From contig NC_134379.1 in assembly GCF_035582795.1 (NCBI RefSeq), positions 62,001-126,000 of the forward strand: a DNA stretch of 64,000 nt. Direction: 5' to 3'. Below are positions 48,317-57,060 of the stretch, in pieces. The notes beneath the pieces are model-generated. The model was not told where the DNA came from, did not search any database, and saw only the letters and a list, made by a program, of their open reading frames with translations. This stretch comes from Mycteria americana (taxonomy: Eukaryota; Chordata; Aves; Ciconiiformes; Ciconiidae). Position 1 is the stretch's first letter. The number at the start of each line of letters is the position of its first letter. The position numbers and the translations under genes are program-made.

Positions 48317-48662
48317 TGAGGAGGAATTAGGCATAGCGGGAGTGAAAGGGTTAACAAGATTGAAGTACTGAGGATCCAGGTCATGTCCGAGGGTAGGAGG
48401 CTGTGTATGAGGAGCAGGAGTAGGAGATAAGCAAGCGCGTGATTTTTTGTTGTGAAGAAAGGAACTGTAAAGTTGCAAAAAGATAGCCAATCGTACTAGC
48501 TGAAGGGACGCATGAAGGACGCGTGAACAAGACATATAAACCAATAAGAGTTCTCTCAGTAGCGCATGTACAAACAATTAGAAAGTATATAAGCCATGTA
48601 ATATTTCAATAAAGTGTCTTCGATTTACCCCTCGATCGGAGTCCGTGCATCAATCTGCTACA
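48317..48662 (+). mobile_element. 5' LTR of ERVK-like provirus
   Basis: Starts TGAGGAGGAATTAGGC, ends GCTACA. TATATAAG lies at about 48587 and AATAAA at about 48609, only some 20 bp apart, giving a very short R region. It differs from the 3' LTR at three positions (near 48337, 48622 and 48656). Confidence 0.93.
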
Positions 48663-48664
48663 AA

Positions 48665-48682
48665 TGGCGCCCGAACAGCGAC
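48665..48682 (+). promoter_or_regulatory. Primer-binding site, tRNA-Lys type
   Basis: TGGCGCCCGAACAGCGAC begins two bases after the LTR end. It matches the tRNA-Lys3-complementary site at 17 of 18 positions (C for G near its end). Confidence 0.9.
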
Positions 48683-48945
48683 TTGAAGTCTGCGGAACAG
48701 GAGACTTGAAGTCTGCGGGACAGAAACTTGAAGTCTGCGGGACAGAATCGCGGGAGAGAGCGACCGGTAGCGGAGCCTGGCTGAACATATAATCAGCGGT
48801 TGGAGAGCTGAAAAGTCCAGACAAAGTAATCACCTGGATTAGGTGAGCAGCCAGGGACAAGCCTGACTGAACATATAATCAGTGGTTGGAGAGCTGAAAA
48901 GTCCGGACAAAGTAATCGCCTAGATCAGGTGAGCAGCCAGGGACA
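48681..48945 (+). repeat. Leader with nested tandem repeats
   Basis: Three copies of ACTTGAAGTCTGCGG start at 48681, 48704 and 48725. An 86-bp tandem duplication follows (48775-48860 and 48861-48946), ending at the gag ATG. Each 86-bp copy contains an AGGTGAGC splice-donor-like sequence (GT at 48843 and 48929). In retroviruses the leader carries the packaging signal and donor, so both may be doubled here. Confidence 0.85.
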
Positions 48946-49515
48946 ATGGGGGCAACAATGTCTGCAGAAGAAAAATCGGTGGTAACTATGTTTAAGAAGA
49001 TGTTAGAAAAGTGCGGCATTAAGTATAATGAGACGCAACTGCGCATGCTGCTCGCCTGGCTTAAAAGCCGAGGTGTAACTCCAGAATTGACTGAGATCTT
49101 TGAAATATGTACATGGGAAACGGCTGGACAGGTTTTATGGAACGCGGCTACTAAGGGGGATTCTAGTGCTACGGGCTTGTTAACCACGTGGCGCTTAGTT
49201 ACAGACTCGTTAAAGCAACTGAAGGCAGATCGCACTGTAACAGCTGCCGCTGCAGCAGCCACTGTAAGAGAAAGACAAAAAGAAGCGGCGGCTGCCACAG
49301 CTAATGGACTAGCGCCCACTGCACCTCCCTCGCCCGATTTTTCACCACCACGTCACCTAGGGATATGGATTTGTCGTTTGCAGAGGACCCGTACAAGGAG
49401 AAAAATAGAGGGGACTTTGAATGTGTTGAAACAGATTATGATCCAAGGAAACATTGGCAGAAGTTGCGGCAACAAGCCGAAAAAAGCGGCGATCAGGATA
49501 TTGCTGCTCTCATAG
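48946..49515 (+). CDS. gag: ERVK-like gag, N-terminal part (matrix)
   Basis: The ATG follows the leader directly and is followed by GGGGCA, giving a Met-Gly start compatible with myristoylation. About the first 95 codons look like a betaretroviral-type matrix domain (lysine-rich helix, C-G-I-K, then W-x-x-A repeats), followed by an alanine-rich stretch with R-E-R-Q-K and a proline-rich segment. After about 49350 this frame no longer resembles Gag; the Gag sequence continues in another frame, so a frameshift lies near 49340-49365. Gag would assemble particles at the membrane; this product would be truncated. Confidence 0.7.
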   Translation: MGATMSAEEKSVVTMFKKMLEKCGIKYNETQLRMLLAWLKSRGVTPELTEIFEICTWETAGQVLWNAATKGDSSATGLLTTWRLVTDSLKQLKADRTVTAAAAAATVRERQKEAAAATANGLAPTAPPSPDFSPPRHLGIWICRLQRTRTRRKIEGTLNVLKQIMIQGNIGRSCGNKPKKAAIRILLLS

Positions 49516-49970
49516 CGTGTCCTGTAATTCGAGACGCTCAGGGGCGGGCAGAATGGCAGGGGTTGCCGTTTGAACTAGTGAAAGAACTGCGAAAAAATGT
49601 TATGGATTATGGTCTTGGGTCACCATATGTACAGAGTTTATTGAATACCGTGTTTTTTAATTATGAACTGACCCCGTATGATATTAAACAGATATCCATG
49701 TTAATATGTACACCTACACAAAAAGTAATGTTAGCGCCTGCTTTGCGGATTGAGATAAATGGGTGGCTTAAGTCATTATTAAAAACTGGGTTATTGGTTA
49801 TCGGTATATTTTTATGTATCTTGCTGCTTTTACCCTGTTTATTGTCACGTGTCCAAGGAATGCTGCAGAAAATGGTGCAAAAAATATATGTTGCTGAAAA
49901 ACAAAAAGGGGGAATTGAGGAGGAATTAGGCATAGTGGGAGTGAAAGGGTTAACAAGATTGAAGTACTGA
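49365..49970 (+). pseudogene. Gag capsid fragment fused in frame to Env transmembrane end
   Basis: The first part, up to about 49735, resembles the gag linker and the capsid N-terminal domain (E-W-Q-G-L-P-F then V-K-E-L-R, a Y-G-x-x-S-P-Y block and an L-T-P-x-D block). From about 49745 the same frame changes to the end of an env transmembrane subunit: amphipathic segment, about 22 hydrophobic residues (about 49785-49850) and a basic cytoplasmic tail running into the 3' LTR, stop at 49968. A single deletion of several kilobases joined the two. An ATG at 49365 makes it nominally translatable. It is described as a deletion product, not a working gene. Confidence 0.75.
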
Positions 49971-50261
49971 GGATCCAGGTCATGTCCGAGGGTAGGAGGC
50001 TGTGTATGAGGAGCAGGAGTAGGAGATAAGCAAGCGCGTGATTTTTTGTTGTGAAGAAAGGAACTGTAAAGTTGCAAAAAGATAGCCAATCGTACTAGCT
50101 GAAGGGACGCATGAAGGACGCGTGAACAAGACATATAAACCAATAAGAGTTCTCTCAGTAGCGCATGTACAAACAATTAGAAAGTATATAAGCCATGTAA
50201 TATTTCAATAAAGTGTCTTCAATTTACCCCTCGATCGGAGTCCGTGCATCAATCCGCTACA
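49916..50261 (+). mobile_element. 3' LTR of ERVK-like provirus
   Basis: Preceded by a polypurine tract AAAAAGGGGGAAT (49903-49915). Same 346 bp as the 5' LTR with three substitutions; ends CTACA at 50261 and is followed by the CACTGC duplication. Confidence 0.93.
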
Positions 50262-50267
50262 CACTGC

Positions 50268-52437
50268 CTGGAACACCACTGTAAAAAAGATGACTGTCTG
50301 TAAACTTCTGGGAGGCAAGACGTGCAAGACAGATCCATGGATTAAACTTCTAATGCAAAAAAGGAAGAGCTCCTTTAGCATTATGCTGATGAGTCAAGGC
50401 ATGTGAGACCCTCTGCATGGCTGCCGATGTACCTGATGGGCACAAAGATCAGTGGGAACATCAAGACCTGCGTAAGGTATACATAAAACAGACACACAAA
50501 ACAGCATAGGACACAGACACACAAAACAGACTACACAAACTACACAACACCACATACATGGGCTGGAACTGCCCTGCCCAGCAGATGCTTGCATTTTGCG
50601 CAAAGGAACCCAGACCCTCTCTTTGCCCAAACGTGTCCTATTCAGAACCACCCTCTCTGCTATGCTGAATTTAAAACCCCTCCCTGCCACCCCACACAAA
50701 GATAGCATGGGCCCCTCAACTTAGCTTTGAGGGGGCTGAGGGTCAGAGTCCATCCTCAATGAAGGCTGAGTAGGCTAACTAGGATGTTGCTGTGATCACC
50801 CAGTTCCTCTTTGTCATCTGCAAATGGAGTGCCATCAGTCAGTTTCACACCAATCAACGCTGACCTCTTCTGCAATGATGGACTCTTCGGAAGTGCTGTG
50901 GCATTCTGCTCACCCGCTCCACTCCCTGTCTAACACCGGATGTTGTGGCCAGCATCTTCCATGGCACCTAGAGAACCAGAGAGGCAAAGCCATTGTTGTG
51001 CCTTGAAGCGGTCGCCTGCTCGCAAACAACATGATGGCTCAAAAATAACTGCCACTATGTTTTGGTGTTGCACCTTTTGGTGTTGCACACGCTCAGGGGC
51101 GGACATCCTGCTTCACACATGGTTTTGTGAGTTGTTTCACACCTTCAAAACAGGGTGTTAACTGGTCATATAGACACCAACAATGGAACTATTCCCTCCG
51201 TTGTTGTGTGCTGACTGACCTCCTTGGTGCTCTGCTTGCCATCTCCCTTCAGTGTCTAACTCCCTGCTCTGCATCTGCAGGAACAAAATAAAACAAGTCA
51301 CCTGTATGCTAACAAACACCCTAACAAACAGAAAACCGTTCCCATTCCGACTTCTTTGCTCCGCTAACCTTGTTGACCTGTGCTTTGTGCTCCAATCCAC
51401 CATGCTGAGACAGTTACATCAGAGAGTCCAAGAAAAACAGTAGTACCCATGAAAAGTATACACCTTTCCCTCTTCTTTCCCCCACCCAGGTAGCCACACT
51501 CCAGACTCACCCTTTCTGCCTGCCTCCCGTGCCATGCCTCTGGGGTCAGTCTCCATGTCAGGCACCCGTTCATATAGTCAGTCCATCTCCAATGTCCCAG
51601 ATACCAAAACCTTTGATGCTGCGCTCACCTCGGAGAAAACACAGAGGCACACAGATGTTATATATACTGCTTTCTGATGGAGAGAGCCTGCCGTGCAAAA
51701 CAGACTAACAAATCCCACTGACTGACATACATACTCGGGCAACACAAAGAGACCCCAAAAGCACAAAACTCAAGCTATCGACCTCACCCCCCACGGTGCC
51801 ATCCGCTTGCCTTCACTCTCATGCCTCACTTGTCCATCCTGCTTAGCCTAGACCTATACTTAAACTGCAAGAATAAGTCAAACCACTCATCAACACACAA
51901 AAATGACAGTTATTGCCAGATGACTCAAATATGGGGGGAGATAGACAGAGCTGAAAAACTCAGGCCTGCGAATGCCGAAGCAGGTATGGGTAGCTAGGGT
52001 CTGTGGCTGGCATGATGACAGACTTTTCCTTTATGGATAAATAACTCCTAAATGACTCCATGAACTGCAGCAAGGAGAACCCCTTAGTAAACAGCGTTCT
52101 TGAACAAGAGTGCCGACATAAACGGGACACAAGACCGGGCTGCCAGAAGCCGCTCGCATACAGAATGCTATTATTAGAGAACACCGTGCTAAGAAGTTCT
52201 AAGCCACAACTGTATAGGAGTTACAGCAGACCTGAGTGCAGACAGATGCTGAATATGACTTGATGGTCACAAAATTTAATGGAGACCGGTGCCAAAAGTC
52301 TAATGAAGACCCCTCAGACCCAAATGCTCGATGAGCACTGCTTCTTGTCAAAAATGCAAGCTCAATGAGGAAAAGCCGAAGGTGATGTGGACCGAGCTAT
52401 TAAAAACTCAGTACAGAAGTATGCATTACTTCAGATG
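50268..52437. repeat. Right copy of the C/A-rich duplicated segment and unassigned DNA
   Basis: Positions 50500-51010 align with 44840-45150 plus 46760-47000, without the CR1 insert. The rest has many CACAAAACAG and ACACAGAC-type phrases and the CTGCATCTGCAGGAAC phrase near 51273. No gene was recognised; minus-strand frames up to 104 codons are scattered and unconvincing. Confidence 0.5.
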
Positions 52438-52527
52438 GCAGGATGGTTCTGCCAGGTCAGCGTCTCATCCCACTCGGTGGGTTGCGAGAGGGGTGAATCT
52501 TTTCAATTCCCCGACTGTTTGTGTACT

Positions 52528-52690
52528 GACAAAAGCCAATCTCTGCTCGGCAGAGCCGCGTGGTCGGTAGAGTCACGACAATGACTCAGAGGAATGGTCT
52601 ATCCCACTTCTGGTACCGACAAAAGCCAATCTCTGCTCGACAGAGCCACGTGGTCGGTAGAGTCACGACAATGACTCAGAGGAACAGGCT
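52528..52690. repeat. 90-bp-period direct duplication flanking the primer site
   Basis: GACAAAAGCCAATCTCTGCT starts at 52528 and again at 52618. Each copy contains GTCGGTAGAGTCACGACAATG and a perfect AP-1 site TGACTCA, and one copy has the E-box CACGTG. It looks like a duplicated U5 segment. Confidence 0.85.
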
Positions 52691-53281
52691 GGCCAGCAAC
52701 TTTATTAACTGGCGAATTCCACAAACGGACAAACTTAACGAACTGGCGAGCTCAACAAACGAACAGAGGTGATTTGGCAATTTCCGGGCAACCTGTCACA
52801 ATTTATCCCAAACTTGCATATACTGGAAGAGCAGAGGAAGAGAGAAGCGAGAAAAGGAAAGGAAGAGAGAGGAGGAAACAGAAAGAAACCCTTGGATCCC
52901 GCAATGACGATGACAGACATAACAATCCTCCAGTGGTGGGCGTGCACGTGGTTCCCTGGAGGACGTGTCTTTTATTGGCTAATCCCCGCCTCCAGGTACG
53001 CCCCTTCAGGACTTACACGGTTCTTGTTCTAGAAAGATCTCAACCTTCTGCGCAGGCACTGGGGGACGGGGGTGGTCGCGAGGGGTCTCTCGGGCGGTTG
53101 CAAGCCCCTTCCTCGGATCAACTCTGTGTGACCTCTGCCCATATATGGTAAGGTCTGGCGGAACCTGGAACCGCGCGTCCTCTGGCACGCTCTCCACATC
53201 CCGCACGTCCTGCTCCCGCTCTCCCCCACCCCATGCTCGCCGACCTGCCGTCGCCATGCAAATAGCGCCTTGCCTCGCCAC
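52619..53281 (-). mobile_element. ERV LTR with tRNA-Leu-like primer site
   Basis: Read on the minus strand: start TGTGGCGAGGCAAGG at 53281, an octamer ATGCAAAT-type site nearby (complement near 53258), CCAATAAAAG promoter-like block at about 52984-52974, a pyrimidine-rich stretch, poly(A) signal AATAAA near 52704-52699, then a U5-like end. Immediately beyond lies CGGTACCAGAAGTGGGAT (about 52617-52600), matching a tRNA-Leu primer site at 17 of 18 positions. The LTR end lacks a clear CA, and the U5 block is duplicated on the far side of the primer site, so the limits are approximate. Confidence 0.6.
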
Positions 53282-53346
53282 AATGTTTGAGACATTAACT
53301 CTTTCAGTCTCTCACAGTCAGTCTGACCTGGGCACCAGGTTCTAAT

Positions 53347-53805
53347 GCCTGTCCAGTGGTGTCCATGATATGCCTCGCAGCCTTGAACTTAATAGACAGC
53401 TCTCCCATCCAGGACCATATTTGCATGTCCAAATGCCCCCACCTCCCGTGACCGGGCATCCCCATGATGAAAATCAAACAGAACAATTAAGGACTCTGCT
53501 TCATCACCTTGGCTGCCAAAAGATGCTTCCTTCCTCTGCTGCCGGTTGACAGATATACCTTGAATGCGGGCTGGCCCTTGGGTGCCTATACTGCTAAAGG
53601 AAGAAAAAATGATTATGCTCTTGTAACGTGCTCCATCATCCTCTTGTTCTTCAAGAAATCAAAAGAAAGCTACCATCCCGATCACTACATAACAGAAGTT
53701 GTTTGTGCAGGAGATGACTGAGCCCATCCCCGTAAATCAAAAACTCTGCTATGACCCTGCTTTGCCTTTTGGCGACAGCACCTGCCATCAGGGTGCCCTG
53801 AACCC
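53347..53805. repeat. Single diverged copy of array-unit segment
   Basis: Aligns with unit 1 positions 2021-2465, with numerous substitutions and small indels. A plus-strand frame of 70 codons (53509-53721) is slightly more open than in the array copies, but I recognise no domain. It may be the source, or another descendant, of the element recruited into the array unit. Confidence 0.75.
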
Positions 53806-56100
53806 TTTGTGAGCCACTGGGAAAATCAGATACAATTAGTTCAAAACACCTGGCAAAGAAGATATGACCTAAAAACATGTGTGTATCCCACTTTATCCCA
53901 AAAACAGTCAGATAGATGTAAGTTTTGTGTGGGAGGAAGCCAGCTTCAGTAAGTGCACAAAACAGAACAACATTACACCAAACAAAACAAAAACTTTACC
54001 CTCTGACACACTCTGAAATGGATTAGTGTGCTCACATCATATATACTCACACAATCAACCCACGTACCGGACTTCCTCAGGGTCAGCCCTGCAAAGACAG
54101 GAGGAAACCTGACGCCACCTCCCCAGATGCCCCAGAGCCCCAAGGACTGTGTTCCTTTCTCTGCTGCTCCCATCGTGGGAAAACGCTGGTGAGGATACCT
54201 GGCAAAAAAAGATGAAAGAGAGCCACGGGGACCTTGATGTCAAAAGAAGACCTGACTTTACCTGCAGGAGTAAACAAAAGAAATCCAGCAAAAAAAAATT
54301 CAAACTAAAAAGCAGAAAACAGGAAAAGCCCAGAATGCTCAAAAAGACAGGATACCGCACCATGCAGCAACCGAGACTGCCTAACAGATGAAGGTGGGAG
54401 GACGAGAGGTCCGCTGCAGAAGTGGCATGAGATGCCTGAGACTGATTACCTATGAAGCTCCTTGGGGAACTGCGGAGGTGGTCAGCCGATGGAAGAACCA
54501 CGATGGTGTGACGTGGTGACTTGAACATCTAAAATGGACACCTTACAAGTACAGAAACTGGTGCTAAGATCACAATAAGAGAATGTAACTGCCATGACTG
54601 ATACTAGAGCAAACCTCATCGGACACTTAAGGAAAAAAGCAGAACTGGAATAATAGAAAAAGCTTGTGTGCCCGGGACTGTGATAAAGGAGAAAACAGTG
54701 GCTGGAGATTCTTATGAGCACAAATAATATGCATTCTCTTCTACAATAAATTCCAGGGAAGACAGTGACAAACCTGCGCTTGGAAATAAGTGCCTAGTCA
54801 ATGCCTCTAAGAAACAATGACTGTGACATTCAGATGGAAGGTTATCCGGGGGGGGGGGGGGGCTGGCCCCCTTTGTGTGACCTATCCTACTTCTTTGGCC
54901 CATGAGATTTCTGCAACCTAGCATTCCCACAATATTTCCGATACTTGCACCTAAGCCACCCTATCTCCCTACAGTTTTCTGAGCCATAACTTCTCTTCCC
55001 ATAAAGTATCCAGGCTCCTCTGCATGTGCATGTATTAGATGAATGCTACATAGTTCTTACCTAAAAAGGGGGCAGTTACCAAAGGCTCTAGGGACAGAAA
55101 TGCACCTTGCAAGCAATCTGGAAAGACACTTAGCCATCCCGTGCCCGAAAAGAGACAATGCTCTGTACATCCACCACTTCCTTAGCGTGCAAAGGAACTT
55201 TGCATGCAAGTGCAGAGAACATACTTGTGCTGACCCCCACTACGTCCTCTTGCCATAAATCCTGTAGAAGATGACGATCCGTGCTTTCATCAGGGCAACA
55301 ACAGAATCAGTAAGAAAACAACATTCTTTCTACAGTAACCTCTGAATTTCAAAAAATATCATCAACATTTGTAAAAAAAAAAAGTCGTTGTAGCAGCTTC
55401 CACCCCAAACACCCTTTATTCACTTACTGACCTGAGAAAACAATGCATCCTATAAACACACTTTGTGCTATGTCCACAGCTTAGCCTTGACACATCCTGT
55501 TGCTCTTACCTCAGACAGGACCCTCTGCTTCCCTGATCTTGAAAACATATCTTCCCAGATATCTTGACTAGCTCGAAGACCGCTAGCAACAACAAAACCC
55601 AAGCCCAGCCCTCTAACCTCATTGGAAGCCAGAAGCAGAAGGAGATGCCTGGGGTGAGACCCGAGGTCGATATACCACTAAGCCGCACCTACTGCCCCAC
55701 ACACAACCTCCTGAGGAAGGGGAGGGGAGCACCTGCAAAACGCATCACGACGGCTGGGCAGAAGTCAGTCTTCTGCTCTGCCTTAGGTTTAAGTATACAA
55801 AGCACAGAAAAGGGAAATAGACTGATAGTATGAAAGACTGTATGTATTACAGCAATGATAGAAACAGGTAGGTAATTTAAGCTTGTTTTCACTCTAGCAA
55901 ATGCAAACCTTTATTTTAAGCTGTTAAAAGCATTTGAGGTCATTGGAAGTTTCGTATCATCTAAAGTTTAGTGTCCCTTGATAAGAGAAGACAGACATCT
56001 CTGACACAGAATAAGAGATGCAGGATGGGGTCCTAAAAGTATTAGGCAGGCGAAAGAAGGCTCCGGGGCGCATCTCCAGCAGGGTGCCCAGGGCAGCACA
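53806..56100. other. Unassigned DNA before the CpG island
   Basis: No gene was recognised. It includes a run of 15 G at 54848-54862 and a poly(A) stretch near 55372. Short open frames on both strands show no domain. Confidence 0.4.
54848..54862 (+). repeat. Homopolymer of 15 G
   Basis: Uninterrupted G run followed by CTGGCCCC. The length may be inaccurate, because such runs are error-prone in sequencing. Confidence 0.95.
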
Positions 56101-57060
56101 GCCCGCCGCAAGCCGAGTGCCAGAAAACGTCATCTCCCGGCATGCCGCGCGGAACAACATGGCCGACCGGAAGCCCGGTTACTGAAGACTACGTTTCCCG
56201 GCATGCCGCGCGGAACAACACGTCAGTTGTTCCGCCGCGGTCAGGCGCCGGAAGACTACGTCTCCCGGCATGCTGCGGAGAACAAAGCGCCCGGCCAGCA
56301 TCCCGATGCTGGAGGACTACGTCTCCCGGCATGCGGCAGTGCGTATTGCTGTGGGGGGTGTAACGCCAGGGGGAGGTCTCCCGTCCAGACCCGGAAGCCG
56401 CTTTGGAGCGCAGAGCTCTCGGAGCGGCCCCGAAGTGCTCTAACCCTCTCCTCCTATGTGACCCTCCACAGGGATTCCCCCGCGACTCCCCGCTTCGACA
56501 CGGCCCCGACCTGGCCCAGGTCCGTGTCCAACTGACCTAAGGCTCCTACGACTCCTCAGTAAGCTCCCCCAGCCGGCCCCCTCTGGCGCAGCCCCGGCCT
56601 CCGGCAGCCTCGCAGAGCTTCCGTGCGGCCCCTCCGCGATTCCCGCCCCTCACCAACGCAGTGCGCTGCCCTGCTGCGGCCCCGGTACTGTGGCTTCCCC
56701 TGTGACTCTGGGCAGGGTCTTTCCTTGCTCGTTGCGTGCTGGGACTCCCACCTTTTCTGTCAAGTTGCCTGGGTCGTTCCCGTCTCCCCCCTCAGAGTGG
56801 TCGGGACCCGCTGCCCGAGCACGAAACACAAAACCGCCGCCGACGCTCGCCCGCTTCACGGTTGCAGCCGCAGTTCTGGCCCTAGCCGGCGATGTTCGGC
56901 AGTTCCCTGGCGCCCGACTGTCCCCCGGAGGCAACACACCCCTACCCATCCGGCCGCGGCCGCACTCCGGTCCACCAGCCCCTTGGTCCCGAGTGCGGCT
57001 GTCCATCGGAAACACATGAGCCATCGCCATTAGCCCTGCCGGGGTCAGCGGGGTCTGCCA
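56100..57060. promoter_or_regulatory. CpG-island promoter
   Basis: A sharp rise in CpG content marks the change from repeat-rich DNA to gene-like DNA. It contains four ZNF143-type motifs (see separate entry), ETS-like CCGGAAG sites near 56167, 56249 and 56391, and a YY1-like AACATGGCC at 56155. It has no TATA box that I can find. Open frames of 110-178 codons on both strands inside the island are typical composition artefacts. Such promoters usually drive housekeeping genes and may be bidirectional; the first exon and direction cannot be fixed from sequence alone. Confidence 0.8.
56127..56335 (+). promoter_or_regulatory. Four tandem ZNF143 (SBS)-type motifs
   Basis: Copies of ACTACGTCTCCCGGCATGC or a close variant lie at about 56127-56146, 56188-56207, 56255-56274 and 56316-56335, at 61, 67 and 61 bp steps. 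They match the vertebrate promoter element ACTACAATTCCCAGCATGC bound by ZNF143 (with THAP11/HCFC1), with CpG in place of the AA. The flanks of the copies are partly similar (GCGGAACAACA), so they arose by local duplication. Confidence 0.8.

Larger units (their letters stand above)
48317..50261 (+). mobile_element. Compact ERVK-like provirus with 6-bp TSD
   Basis: A complete but internally deleted provirus of 1945 bp: two 346-bp LTRs, a tRNA-Lys-type primer site, a leader, a gag part, an env end and a polypurine tract. It is flanked by CACTGC at 48311-48316 and 50262-50267. The 6-bp duplication and the Lys primer are typical of ERVK or betaretrovirus-like elements. The LTRs differ at only three positions, so it inserted recently relative to everything else here. 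It cannot move by itself because pro, pol and most of env are absent; its LTRs, primer site, leader and tract could be used in trans. Confidence 0.93.

Noticed and set aside
49661-50176. A 171-codon minus-strand frame, partly repeated at 48230-48577
   Set aside because: It is antisense to the LTR and Env tail of the ERVK-like provirus and is duplicated only because the LTR is.
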